Assembly: GCA_911728435.2 (NCBI GenBank)
Contig: OU452208.1
Location: 1,674,001 to 1,738,000, forward strand
DNA: 64,000 bases
Source: Apoderus coryli
Lineage: Eukaryota > Arthropoda > Insecta > Coleoptera > Attelabidae
Reading direction: 5' to 3'
Within the stretch, counting starts at the first letter, position 1; the number at the start of each line of letters is the position of its first letter. The position numbers and the translations under genes were made by a program. This document shows positions 38,600 through 53,500 of this stretch, piece by piece. The notes beneath the pieces were generated by a model, which was given only the letters and a program-made list of their open reading frames with translations, had not been told where the DNA came from and made no database searches.

Positions 38600-41500
38600 T
38601 GACAGACAGACATTTTTTTAAAACTACTTATTTATGTATAAAATGACCAAAAACAAGTATTTCCGGTGAAATTAAAAAAAAATTTTTTTTCATGAAACTA
38701 ATAGTCTCCATATATACATACAGGGTGGTCCAACGAAAAGTTTGCACGTAGCTTTTCTCTTTTTTTTGTAGTCGAATGCGAAAATGCTCGGACACGTCGA
38801 TTTTGCTTTTGAGGGGGACACATTTTAAACATATTTTTCGATCTGCGCCTTTAACCCCCTAGCGGGGGTGAGTAACAACCCTAAAATTTTAAATGGAAAG
38901 AGGGGTCTAATGACATATCATTTGAAAGGACACAAAATTGTCTTTCTAATGATACCCTATTTGTCGAATTTTACTAAAACAGTTAATACGAAAACGACTT
39001 TAAAGACATTAAGCCGATAATTTTGGTATTAATGAGAAATACAAATAAGTTTTAATTATTACGACTGAAAACAACTACAATCATTTCTAAATTATTTACT
39101 TTGAAGAAAAACGGGATTTCAAAAACACTATCTTATTTATCAGAACTAAATTCCTCACTAATCGTTTGCGTTTTTTGTTGAAATAAAAACTGCAGATACG
39201 TGTAGGAAAAGAATTTACACCGTTTATTTTAGTCTTTTCATTGATTCAGTTTGGTTGCTTCTCAAGTTATTTTACTTTTACCGTACAAAATGATTTATTC
39301 CATTCTAGAACGAGTTGAAATTGTTAAACTTTATTTTCAAAATAATAGTAGTGCTAGACTTACGGCTCGCTTATTTAATGAGAGACATCCCGATAAAAAT
39401 GTGAATGATGTGTACGTTGGCAAGTTAGTTAAAAAGTTTGTAGATACCGGATCTGTCTGTATAATGTAAAACACCAGCCGCAGAAACCGATCAGAAATGA
39501 AGCTGTGGAAGTCGCTGTTTTAGGGCATGTTGAAATGGATCATAGTCAAAGTACCCGTCAACTAGCTGAAGCCTCAGGTGTCTCCCGTTCGTCCATAATA
39601 CGAATTTTAAAAGCGTACAAATTTCATCCGTACAAAATCAAATTAGTAAAGGAACTAAATGAGGATGATCCTGATAGAAGGCTGCAATTTTGTGAAGCAA
39701 TGAGCCAGCGTTTAATTGAAGATCCGCAATTATTATTTAACATTTGTTTTTCCGACGAATGCACATTTTATTTGAATGGAGCTGTAAATAGGCACAATTG
39801 CCGTTACTGGGATGACAGTAACCCACATTTATTCCGTGAGGTTCATACCCAGTATCCTCAAAAAATAAACGTCTGGTGTGGCATATTAGGAAATCATATT
39901 ATAGGACCACTTTTTATTCCTGGAAATTTAACTGGTGAAGTGTACCTAAACATGCTTGAAGACACAATTGATCCTTTAATAACACAAATAATAGAAGATG
40001 ACCAAAATCATACTGCTGATCGGCTATATTTCCAGCAAGATGGAGCACCTCCGCACTATGTGGCTCCTGTAAGACAGTTCTTAGATGACCGGTTCCCTGG
40101 ACGGTGGATTGGAAGGAGGGGCCCAATTGAATGGCCTGCCAGGTCACCGGATTTATCGCCTTTAGACTTTTTTCTTTGGGGGCACTTAAAAAATAAATGT
40201 TTTGCCACGAAGCCCGAGTCCATAGAAGATCTTCGCCAACGCATTACAGAAGAGTGCAGAAACATAACACCTGATATGCTACAAAATGTTAGAAATAGAT
40301 TTGAACAAAATCTGTATTATTGTATGGAATCAAATGGGTCACATTTTCAACATTTGTTAATGTAACGTTTTAATAAATCAATTTAACAGCTTGTTTACTT
40401 TTTTTACAAAGCAATGTTAAAACTAACAAACATTGGAATGTACTAACGATTGCAGGTGTTTTCACTCGCAATAATTAAAACTTATTTGTATTTCTCATTA
40501 ATACCAAAATTATCGGCTTAATGTCTTTAAAGTCGTTTTCGTATTAACTGTTTTAGTAAAATTCGACAAATAGGGTATCATTAGAAAGACAATTTTGTGT
40601 CCTTTCAAATGATATGTCATTAGACCCCTCTTTCCATTTAAAATTTTAGGGTTGTTACTCACCCCCGCTAGGGGGTTAAAGGCGCAGATCGAAAAATATG
40701 TTTAAAATGTGTCCCCCTCAAAAGCAAAATCGACGTGTCCGAGCATTTTCGCATTCGACTACAAAAAAAAGAGAAAAGCTAGGTGCAAACTTTTCGTTGG
40801 ACCACCCTGTATATTACATATATGATATGGAGAGCTAAAAATTCCTGATGGTGTTTGTTTTTTCAATCCGGTTCAGGCAGATTTAATTGTCTAATTGACT
40901 GTAAAATAAATAGATACAATTTTGTTTAAATCTCTGAAGATGGAATACACACATTTCGAAACATGTCTGGTTGGTAAATGATGTAAATGGAACATTTCTC
41001 CAAATTATATAAAATGTATACAAGAACCACCCACCCACAAGCAAATCAAATTATTGATATCCATAATATTTCTGGATGCCTTTATCGAAAGTGTTCAACA
41101 ATAGTTGGCCATAACCCACTTAACGCTTATATTTATGAAGGACCAATACCTTGAAAATGGAAATAAGAAATTCGTTGTGAGATTTTGCCAAATTGATAAA
41201 ACATATTCAAATTTTATGATTTGAAGAAATAGTCCAATTTCAAGAAGAATGTTTAAAAATAAACTCTTAAATTAAAGTATAATTCCACAAAATATGTTTT
41301 GTCTTTAAGTCTTTAAGCCCTCAAGTTTGGAGGCCTTCAAAAGAACATAAGTACCCATATAGAATATTGTTTCTCATTGTTTTATGCAATAATGTACTAA
41401 TTTTTACATTTGTTCAAATCCAATTAGCATACTTTTAAATATCCTTTCATTATGTTTAAAAAATTAATGATTTCTAGTCAGCAATACCATATATTTTATA

Positions 41501-44500
41501 GAAAAGAAAAGCAGGACACTGTCGCTTTCTGAATTACCTGACTTGATCTAGACAGTGAGGCCACGGGGTATCTCCATCAATGGTAATATGATGTCTCGTT
41601 GTATAATGAAACTAAACAATCATTGTCCGTAAATAACTAAAACTAAAAATAATACCTTGCTTTATAGCAATAGATCTTCTGCTGGCTTACTGCAAAATTT
41701 GAGGACGGCATTCTGACTAGAAATTTATCCAATATTATGTGATGCCGATTTTATGAACTCAATCGAAGATGTTTCACGTAAATTGGCAACACCCCTCAGC
41801 ATTGATCGCCCATACCAATATCTACTTCTTCCAGGACTGTGTAGCCGGCGACGCGATCCAGATGTACCACTTTCATTTTAGAGTTGGATTTTTTTTTTGT
41901 ATTTTGTTACTCGTTAGGTGAACGTCCTTTTTCTTTTCTGACAAGTTTGTATAAAGTCTTTCTGATTCCTATGCTCAACTGAGTTATTACTTTGTTCGGA
42001 CTTAATGTTTTATGCCACTGGTTGTTCATACAGCAGATCAACTGGTAATCGTAGTTCTCTACTTAAGGGCATCCTCCTCGTAGAGTTCTCTAATGTCGCT
42101 CTACCAAACTATTTAATTATGCTGGACCGTAGTAGGTACATGTCTTTGTTGTTCTCATTAATATACAGGATGTCCCCTCTCAATTGGAAAAAACTTCTGG
42201 GGCATATTGAGGAACCATAGACAAGGAGTTTGAGATAAGAGACTGATGTCCGGCCCCTGGTTTTCAAAATACAGGGTGTCAAAGTTTTTTCAAAAAACTT
42301 TTTTTTATCAATATCTCAAAGACACGTTAACCGATTTTCTTGAAATTCGCTGGTGATGTAAGCTTAATAAGACGCTCAGTTAGCACTAATTAGATGTTAA
42401 TGATGACTTCCAGTGGCGCCTCGGGAGACAGTGTCACGAATAAAAATGACAAAAAAATGTACGCTACTGACTTTTTTGAAAATTTTATATTTTTTTTTAG
42501 AAATCTCAGTTAAAAATACAACTTTTTTGTCACTTGCTATTTTTTCGTATCGTATACTCTCCGTTTTTGAGAAAAAAATTTATTAAAAACTTTATTAAAA
42601 AGTTCATTATTATTAGAAAGAAAAACAAAGAGGCTTTTTTACAAATTATTTATTGATAGTGGAACAAATGCTCAAAGTGTTCACCATGCATTTCGATGCA
42701 TTTTCTGTACTTGTCGAGCCAGGATTCGCGCACCCGAGCAAACACGCCTGAATCGTTCGCGATAAATTCCGCTGCCACCACAACTCTAGCAACTAGGTCC
42801 TCCATTGTCGGCACAGGAGTTGCATAGATCAACCGTTCCATTTCGCCCCAATCAAAAAAGTCCAGGGGGGCCAAGTCCGGCGACCTTGCTGGCCAAGGGA
42901 CGGGACCACCTCTACCAATCCACCTGTTGTTGTAGGTTTGGTCGAGGTAACCTCTCACGGTGCGCGCAAAATGCGCTGGACAACCATCGTGTTGGAACCA
43001 GGCCTCTCTACGCAACTGGAGGGGTACATCTTCCAGCAGCTCGGGCAGAATATCGCGCAAAAAAACTAGATAGCTATTCCCGTTGAGGTGATCAGGTAGA
43101 ACGTACGGCCCAATCAAATGGTCGCCCAGAAAACCTGCCCAAACATTAACACCAAACTTCTGCTGATATCCTCTGATGTGCGTAGCATTGGGATTTTGTT
43201 CGCTCCACTCATGGTTATTACGAGGATTGAATGTCCCCTCGCGCGAAAATCCTTTTTCATCGCTCGTGAAGATTATACTTAAAAAATCAGCGTTTTCATC
43301 CGCTTGACCGAGCAACCACTCGCAGAACTCGAACCGCCGAGGAGCGTCGCCAGGCAGTAGATGCTGCACCTTTTGAAGTTTAATTGGATGCAGATCGTGG
43401 ATTTTCAATACTCGATGGACAGTATTTTTGCTGCAATCAAGTCGCGACGCAATCTGACAAGTGCTAGTGTTGGGCTCATTCTGAATGCGTGCGATGACTT
43501 CATCCTCAACGGCATCTCTGATCGGACACTGCCTTGCAAATTCTCGAATAGGCTGCAAAGATAACAAAGCCTCTTAGATTGGCTGTAAAACAGAAACGCG
43601 CAAGAAAAAAACACAGAAAGTTGCCATTTCTGCAATACTTGCACCACGAATGAGCCGGTCTCCCGTAGATTTTGATTAATTTTGACAAAAATCTTATGTT
43701 TTGGCAATTCACGATTTGGGAGCCGCTGCCCGTACAACCATTGCGCTAACAAAGAATTACCGCGCGCTTCCCCATACAAGAGATGCATATCTGCAAGCTC
43801 GGCTAATTCAAAACGATTCATTTTTGCAATTAGTGTAACGTTTGAAGATAATTAAGTACTTATAAGCTGACACTTTTACTAAAAATTGACATGTTTATGT
43901 GTTACCATGACAACATTGTTTTATTTTAGATTTTCACTATTAATAATAAATTATTTGTAAAAAAGCCTCTTTTTAATAATAATGAAGTTTTTAATAAAAA
44001 AAAATTCTCGAAAACGGAGAGAGATACGAAAAAATATCAAGTGACAAAAAAGTTGTATTTTTAACTGAGCTTTCTAAAAATATATAAAATTTTCAAAAAA
44101 GTCAGTAGCGTACATTTTTTTGTCATTTTTATTCGTGACACTGTTCCCCAGGGCGCCACTGGAAGTTATAATTAACATTTAATTAGTGCTAACTGAGCGT
44201 ATTATTAAGCTTACATCACCAGCGAATTTCAAGAAAACGTGTCTTTGAGATATTGATAAAAAAAGGTTTTTTGAAAAAAACTTTGACACCCTGTATTTTG
44301 AAAACCATGCACTTCCGGACATCAGTCTCTTATCTCAAACTGCTTGTCTGTGGTTCCTCAATATGCCCCAGAAGTTTTTTCCAATTGAGAGGGGACACCC
44401 TATAGTATAGTCTTAAACACTTCCAATCTGAACTTTCTGCTGTGGTCAAAATTATGGAACACTAAACTTACAGATGAAATTTCGGAAATTAATTCGTCAT

Positions 44501-47500
44501 CTATGAGCATCTAAGAATTTCCGCTATCCGTCCTTGGAAGTGGTGCCGATGCATCTATCGTAACACTTTGTAACTACGTATTTCATCTGACCCTGCTTCT
44601 TGAAATCCAACCCTTACTAGTAAAAGATACAGCTCACATTCATCAATCAATCACATTCTATCGACTTCCAATCCAACTGTACTTTTTGCATCTTTTCTGC
44701 AAAATACGATCGTGTACTATAAATGCATTTCAGAGCTCATTGTAACATTTAACCTGTGCAGATTTTGCGGTTATATTACTCCATTGCAATCGATTACATA
44801 TTTCAATAATCCTTCTTCTTCTTCTTCTTGATCTTTCTTTAAAATACTTCCTCTCCATTCATCACTGTTGTTTATTATAACTTGATTCACCCGCACATTT
44901 TCATTAGCGTCGATCAGGTCCTAGTATCAGAATTTACCTCACAGCTTCCTCGATAAAAAATCAGCTTTAATTGCCTTTTTGAAGTGTAATTTTAAAATCG
45001 TATTCTTGAATGTGTCCTTCTGCATGCAGTTTTCAGACCAGCGTAATTAAATGTTATAATATCGAGATCGTGAAATTGATAAAATATGAATTTCAAACTG
45101 ATGTGCCCTTACAACGTTTGACAGAAATCAGAATGCTGTCCTCACATTTTGCAAATGACAAACAATTTGATCCTGCACTAATACATGTGGCAACTTATCA
45201 CTGCTCTTGAAAGGATGTTATTTAAGATTTAGTAGCTTGTGCAGAATTTAAATAGTAAACCAAATTCTATTTGGGTGATGACTATGGTATGCTGACGATG
45301 TCATAACGAGCGCGATATCAATTCGTTCCTCCTAGAGGCTAAGAAAATCTAAACATAGTTTACCTAGTATTTCCACTATTGTTTTTAGATGCTTGACTAT
45401 ACCCAGATATACATATTATTTTGTTTGGGGTAGTTAAATTATGCTTTTAGTTTATGCCATTATAGAAAAGCAGTCACACTTCTACTATTCAGTCGCAATT
45501 GTAATCAACGAGTATCTCCTTTCTTTCTGTATTTTCCCATTACAAATATGATATCACTCTGTTCGTAGATATGTATGGTAGGTAGTTGCAGACTGAATAT
45601 AAAAGTGTTATTATCTAAAATAACTGTGTTGAAAATACATACAGGGTGGTCCAACGAAAAGTTTGCACCTAGCTTTTCTCTTTTTTTTGTAGTCGAATGC
45701 GAAAATGCTCGGACACGTCGATTTTGTTTTTGAGGGGGACACATTTTAAACATATTTTTCGATCTGCGCCTTTAACCCCCTAGCGGGGGTGAGTAACAAC
45801 CCTAAAATTTTAAATGGAAAGAGGGGTCTAATGACATATCATTTGAAAGGACACAAAATTGTCTTTCTAATGATACCCTATTTGTCGAATTTTACTAAAA
45901 CAGTTAATACGAAAACGACTTTAAAGACATTAAGCCGATAATTTTGGTATTAATGAGAAATACAAATAAGTTTTAATTATTACGACTGAAAACAACTACA
46001 ATCATTTCTAAATTATTTACTTTGAAGAAAAACGGGATTTCAAAAACACTATCTTATTTATCAGAACTAAATTCCTCACTAATCGTTTGCGTTTTTTGTT
46101 GAAATAAAAACTGCAGATACGTGTAGGAAAAGAATTTACACCGTTTATTTTAGTCTTTTCATTGATTCAGTTTGGTTGCTTCTCAAGTTATTTTACTTTT
46201 ACCGTACAAAATGATTTATTCCATTCTAGAACGAGTTGAAATTGTTAAACTTTATTTTCAAAATAATAGTAGTGCTAGACTTACGGCTCGCTTATTTAAT
46301 GAGAGACATCCCGATAAAAATGTGAATGATGTGTACGTTGGCAAGTTAGTTAAAAAGTTTGTAGATACCGGATCTGTCTGTAATGTAAAACACCAGCCGC
46401 AGAAACCGATCAGAAATGAAGCTGTGGAAGTCGCTGTTTTAGGGCATGTTGAAATGGATCATAGTCAAAGTACCCGTCAACTAGCTGAAGCCTCAGGTGT
46501 CTCCCGTTCGTCCATAATACGAATTTTAAAAGCGTACAAATTTCATCCGTACAAAATCAAATTAGTACAGGAACTAAATGAGGATGATCCTGATAGAAGG
46601 CTGCAATTTTGTGAAGCAATGAGCCAGCGTTTAATTGAAGATCCGCAATTATTATTTAACATTTGTTTTTCCGACGAATGCACATTTTATTTGAATGGAG
46701 CTGTAAATAGGCACAATTGCCGTTACTGGGATGACAGTAACCCACATTTATTCCGTGAGGTTCATACCCAGTATCCTCAAAAAATAAACGTCTGGTGTGG
46801 CATATTAGGAAATCATATTATAGGACCACTTTTTATTCCTGGAAATTTAACTGGTGAAGTGTACCTAAACATGCTTGAAGACACAATTGATCCTTTAATA
46901 ACACAAATAATAGAAGATGACCAAAATCATACTGCTGATCGGCTTTATTTCCAGCAAGATGGAGCACCTCCGCACTATGTGGCTCCTGTAAGACAGTTCT
47001 TAGATGACCGGTTCCCTGGACGGTGGATTGGAAGGAGGGGCCCAATTGAATGGCCTGCCAGGTCACCGGATTTATCGCCTTTAGACTTTTTTCTTTGGGG
47101 GCACTTAAAAAATAAATGTTTTGCCACGAAGCCCGAGTCCATAGAAGATCTTCGCCAACGCATTACAGAAGAGTGCAGAAACATAACACCTGATATGCTA
47201 CAAAATGTTAGAAATAGATTTGAACAAAATCTGTATTATTGTATGGAATCAAATGGGTCACATTTTCAACATTTGTTAATGTAACGTTTTAATAAATCAA
47301 TTTAACAGCTTGTTTACTTTTTTTACAAAGCAATGTTAAAACTAACAAACATTGGAATGTACTAACGATTGCAGGTGTTTTCACTCGCAATAATTAAAAC
47401 TTATTTGTATTTCTCATTAATACCAAAATTATCGGCTTAATGTCTTTAAAGTCGTTTTCGTATTAACTGTTTTAGTAAAATTCGACAAATAGGGTATCAT

Positions 47501-50500
47501 TAGAAAGACAATTTTGTGTCCTTTCAAATGATATGTCATTAGACCCCTCTTTCCATTTAAAATTTTAGGGTTGTTACTCACCCCCGCTAGGGGGTTAAAG
47601 GCGCAGATCGAAAAATATGTTTAAAATGTGTCCCCCTCAAAAGCAAAATCGACGTGTCCGAGCATTTTCGCATTCGACTACAAAAAAAAGAGAAAAGCTA
47701 GGTGCAAACTTTTCGTTGGACCACCCTGTATACTGTTCCGCTATGCTGCGACACTTCGCAAGCTAAAACGCTTCTCTTACGTCATTGACAGATAAATACT
47801 TCACTATTAAGACCAATCAACAATGATTCACAACAAACAAAGAAGTCATATTTCTAGTCTCTAAAATGTGAGAATATAACAAACAAATATTTTATATGAG
47901 GGTTTATAATAGTAACCATCTACATTCCTCACTAACTCAATAAGAAATTATTTGTAAAATAGTAAAGCAAGAATAATCAAGATGAATGATTTTAATTCTT
48001 CAAAACTCCCAGGCGACGATACCACAAACACAACAACCACTTCCTCTTCTGGTACGGCCACCGCGTTAAAATCGACTCTAGGTCGACGCCAATTCTCTCA
48101 AACGCAATCAGAACCAGAAACATCTGATCCACCCCAATCGGTTCCTAATCACCACCCATACGTGTGTTCCACCACAGCATTGGAGCGAAGCGTTACATTC
48201 ACTGAGCCGAAAATCAAAGTAATACCACCTAGTGGTGGAGCACGTGGTGGAGCACTTTTAATGCATATGCACAGCGAATATACCAGTATCACTGATGAGT
48301 TGGAAACGGTGTGCGGCTTGTTATCGCCACCGAAATCACCGGGACTGCTGAGTCCTCCTAGGCCTGAACAATCACCGCCAAGTAAGTTAGCGTGGCGTCA
48401 ACGAATAGTACTCTTGAAAACTACAATATCGTTATAGATAGATTCATTGATGTAAGTAGTATTGCTATGTCGGTTGGGGACAATTGTTGCCCTTTTCCCA
48501 TGTTAAATCTAATCATTTTCGTCCTGTTAAATCCCAGGTTCATTTTGCAGATTTTGGTGCAAAAAGTGGTAGGGGTTTACGTTAGTAATTTACGTCGTTC
48601 ATGACGTTCATGTGAATTTTGTTTAGATTTGGAAATATGGAGGATAAGTCAGCTTTTTGTTGCAGGACTTACAGAATATAATTTTTTAAGATGGAAATCT
48701 TATACAAACGCATATCCGTGGAAGATTTGGTTGTAAGATACAGGCTGTCAAAGTTTCAGGATTTTTTCTGGTTTTTATAAGGTTTCTCCAACAGTTTTAG
48801 GAATAATGGGTTGCAAGTTAGTACACTTGTTACACGTCAAAAACTCAAGATCGCAATTGAGAACTTGTCCAAGCCTATAGGATGGTACATTTTTGGGGTT
48901 CGTACTGACTTTGATCCTGTCGAACTTTTTTCTGTTTTCTATTAAATAATCATTTAGAATCTCTCAAAATTAGAAACTTTTTGGTGGCTTGTATATTTTT
49001 CGAGAACTGTATTGATTTGGAAAGAAATTAAATTTATTTGTAATTGTAAAAGACGGTATTTAAAAAAAAGCCTTTTGAAATTTAGGATTAGTTAAAAGTA
49101 GAAACTACATTTTATTTTTATTTTAAATGCTAAGAACAAGATTAATTAGTTAATTGTAAATAACAGCTTGAATCTCAGAAACAAAGCTTCCACTAATATA
49201 TGTTTGTAAAGTTTTCTTAGTCTTAAAACCTTAAAAAATTATATAATAAAATAAAATAAATAAATAAGCGTTTATTGCCCAACAGAATAAATCCCTTTAC
49301 AGAGCAACATACTCGTATTATACAACATTATAAACAATAAACAATAATAAAGATAATAAATCAAATTACAGCAAATCAAACAAACCAAAATCAATCACAA
49401 TCAAGAAACTAAACGGAATAATATTGAACAAAATAACAAATTAAATTCAGATGTAGACATTTACTTTCATTACATTATATTACTATTACGTTAACATTAC
49501 ATCACACCCTAAAAAAACTACGAGCAGTTTCCATTAACTCGTGCAACGAACAATCAAATATGTCGCAATCGTTACAGATCATATTAAAATTATTGCACAT
49601 CACAAAAACTGGTGATTTCGTGTATAGATTAGTACAGGACGTTTGCAGTAAAACATTAATCCGTTACGACTCCCCAGGCGTGGAACATTTATATCAATCT
49701 CAGCCAGCAACTCAGAGCAATCGATTTTACCATTTAAAAGACCGTACAAAAATTTCACAGAAGCAAGGATTCTACGGAACTCCAAGCTACTGACGTTAAA
49801 TCTATTCCACAGCATCAAACTATCCACCCCTCTTTCTGGATAAACGCCATCAGATTTATATATGAGATATTTAAGGAATTTCCTTTGAATTTTTTCAATG
49901 GCGTACTTATGAACCTCATAAATAGGATACCAGATGATTGAACAATACTCTAGTTTCGAACGAACCTAAGAGAAATACAATGTTTTCAATGCGTTAATAC
50001 TTTTAAAGCCTGTGCAATTTCTAACAATGAAACCATAAGCCCTAATCGCTTCACTCGCCTTTAAGTTAATATGAGGAACGAAAGACAATCTCGAGTCAAA
50101 CGTAACACCCAAATCGGTAGAAGTTGCACATCTCGCGAGAACAGTCTGTCCAAGTCGATACTGAAAATTAAAAGCAGTTTACCTTCTCGAATAAGACATG
50201 CATTTACATTTCTTAGCATTTAGATATAGCTTGTGTTTGTTACATCAACTCTCCATCCCCTCAAGCTCACTCTGAAGACCTATGCAGTCCTCGTACGACA
50301 CGATAGTGGCGAACAGCTTGACATCGTCAGCGAAAAACAACCTGTTAACTTGCAGAGACTCGTTAAGATCGTTAATGAAGATCAAGAAAAGCAGGGGACC
50401 CAAGTTTGAACCCTGAGGCACACCAGAGGATGCTTTATATTTTTTGGAATTGTAACCATTATAAGCTACATACTGTAGTCTGTTCCGAAGATATGAAATA

Positions 50501-53500
50501 AACAACGATTTCAGGTTATTGACAAACCCATCGCTGTCCAGCTTCCGAATTAGCACCCCATGATCCAACCTGTCGAAAGCCTTGGCAAAGTCGGTATAAA
50601 TAACATCCAGCTGTCCCCCCGCCATCGACAATACGCGTGGCCCTCTCTGTGAAACAAGAAAGATTAGTGAGAGTGGACCTATTTGGCATAAAACCGTGTT
50701 GATTTATGGTGATTTGACCACGTAATGCAGTAGAGATTCTATCACTCAAGATGGCTTCAAAGATCATGGACAGATACGACAGGATGCAGATCGGGCGGTA
50801 GTTGCTGATGATTGATCTCTCGCCAGACTTGTGAATTGGGACCACACGTGCCTCCTTCCATCGAACCGGGAAAGCTCCATTCTTAATTGCTAAATTAAAT
50901 TAAACATATATATATATATATGTAAGTTGTTAAAGTCCTGCTACAAAAACCTGACTAACCCTCTTGACACATGTCGCTGACATATGATGTTGGCATATGA
51001 CGTACGGTGCGTGGTTACACCCACCACTTTTTGCACCAAAATCTGAAAATGAACCTGGGATTTAACAGGACGAAAATGATCCTGAACCGACATAGCCATA
51101 CTACTCATGTATGATAATATTTTAAAGATCTAACAGTAAATTTGATCGATAAATGAAAAATTGGATTCTTTATAAAATCTCGCATTTGTATTGATATTAG
51201 AAACCCGAATTGCCTTTATTTATTTTAATATCCACAATCAATCTATTTGTTGACAAAAAGCATCGAGACTAGCTCAGAAAATATGGAAGGACTTCCATAA
51301 ATTCGTTTTCTAAAGTTCAATTAGATATAAGATCCTAGACTGCATCAATTTGTTCGTTGTCAAAAATCAGGGTTCCCAATTATCATTTATGTCCATCAGT
51401 TGTCCCAGTTGCTTATGTCTCCAAGTCCTCGTAGGAGTTTGCTTCCTCTTCCTGTTAAAAAAAATCATCTTATGCACTTACTTATCCTCCGCTCTATGCC
51501 TCTGCCGCCGTTCTCTTAAGTTTTTGTTGCAACCCTTCTGGAAAAATTAATGGATTTAGCCAAACAATTTTTGCGAAATGCCAAATTAACCACTATTAGT
51601 GTCCTCCTACCCTAGTTCTTCTTCTTTTTCTTCTTAACATCCTGAAAACATCGACAGGTCATATTTTTTGTCCATAATTTCTGAGTTACAGTTGAGTGTC
51701 CCGAGACAGACTTTCGGAAAGTCTTAGGAATGCTACTGATCTTAAATAACTGTTTTTAGTACATATTGACCCAGTGTGTTGTTTTCAATTGAGTAATTAT
51801 TATGCAAATGAAAGTTATTTGGATTACAACTTATAGTTTCCATAAAAGAAACGATGTTTGGGTGTGGACTGAGTTTACAGATGTTGGAATGATGGTTTTT
51901 ATATTATTTCAACAATGTTCAGATTGGAACAAAAAAATTTAGTGATGGGAAACGTTATATCATTTTGATAGCTGGGGGTAAAGATGGGGAAGGATTGATT
52001 TTCTCCTACAAACCAAAGTGCTGCTTTTCATGATGATATGAATTCTGAATTGTTTGAAAAATGATGCACCCTGGTCAACGTTTACCTCGACTTTATAATG
52101 CATAATGGGCATTGCCAAGCGTCATTCCAGACTTCCTGTATCTGTTCCAAACGCCACGCCACGCCGCACCGTTACAATGAAACTTATATAATTTAGTAGT
52201 TATAAATGACACACAAGACAAAGTTAACGGGTAGAAAAGGCTCAACATTGGACTATAACCTCATGATGTGATTTTCTCTCTTAATATAAACAATTGACTG
52301 TAGAGAGAACACTACTAGAGTTCGTGGGGTAATAATTGGTGGAGAGAAAAATATAATGCATTGTCAACTGTCACTTCTTTTTGTATTAAATTGTGACATT
52401 TCACTATTTAACAGCTAAGGGATTTTACATTTTTTGAAAACCTCGTTTTAAGCCAAGAATTAAAGGATCTATAAGTGTTGAATATATTATATATTTTTTC
52501 AAAAATAATCAGCGAATTTGGATTCATCATTAGATCTATCCATGTGTTGCCCGCAAATCCGTAGTGTACACAAGTCTATGTTACGTTCTCCAAAAAATAC
52601 TATTATTTTCTATGATGTTGCCATAGAATAGCTTCGGACTCGCGTATATGTCCATAATTTTGTTTCGTTTTTGTATATTTTCAAAATGACTAAGTATTGT
52701 GCAGAAAATCGTACAAAATTTCAAAATCAGAAGAGAGTTTCGTATAAATTTGCTGATGGTTGTTCATCGCGCATGCGTACTTCTGTAGAAGGATCAGTGT
52801 CGTTATTTTAGCCACATCTATTTCGATCTTATTGACTCTTTTTTAACGATTTTTATATCTTGCCAAAGGTTATTGAATATAATTGGTAATCATGTTGTTA
52901 CTAATGCTGATAATTTAAATATTAGAGGACAGGTAGCATATCTCAGGAAATAATAGTCGTAGGACAATGGGGAAAAAATTCTTTTAGGGAAATTCACCAT
53001 GGGAAATCGCTGGAAATAGTTTTTTAGTTCCTAACTATACCGCTAGGGGGCGTAATAGATACAGTAATGCGAAAAATGCTTTTTTATTGAAAATTTCGCA
53101 ATGTAAGTTAGAAAAACAATACTACCACGGTAATGCTACTGAGATTCGGCATCTTTTTGGTGTATCACTTTTTGTTGTAATGCTTGAAATAAAGCCAGCA
53201 GGGAAGGACGAAATTTTACCTATGATAATGTCTATAACTTGGGTTTGGCTTAACCGAATCAATCTAATTTTTGTTTAAGAACTCAAGCCTTGCTAATGAA
53301 GGAAAAAAATATTTTAAATCATAATTGTTTTTGGGGCTCCGCTAGATGGCTAAGGTTTTTTTGATTTTTCTTTAAAAACTTAAATGGAATGATACAAATA
53401 TTTTATCAATAATGAAAAGTAAATTGAATTTGCAACAAAAAAGTCCAAAACCGCACAGGAAAATCTTTATTCGTTTGAGAGTTATGGTCAAAAGAATGGT

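Larger units (their letters stand above)
48456..51105. mobile_element. Inverted-repeat element enclosing a non-LTR insertion
   Basis: Arms of about 200 bp face each other at 48456-48675 and 50921-51105; both start AGTAGTATkGCTATGTCGGTT and share TTTCGTCCTGTTAAATCCCA and TTGGTGCAAAAAGTGGT. Between them are about 560 bp without a gene and a minus-strand non-LTR element. The left arm begins 75 bp after a Trpm donor site. No transposase was seen and the superfamily is unknown. Confidence 0.7.

Noticed and set aside
38398..38613. ORF with repeated SVCL (or TDRQ) residues
   Set aside because: Translation of the (GACA)n microsatellite.
47982..48437. Start of a separate gene at the ATG at 47982
   Set aside because: A good acceptor at 48012 joins the same frame to the preceding Trpm exon in matching phase, and the donor at 48382 continues it; the upstream ATG is probably incidental.
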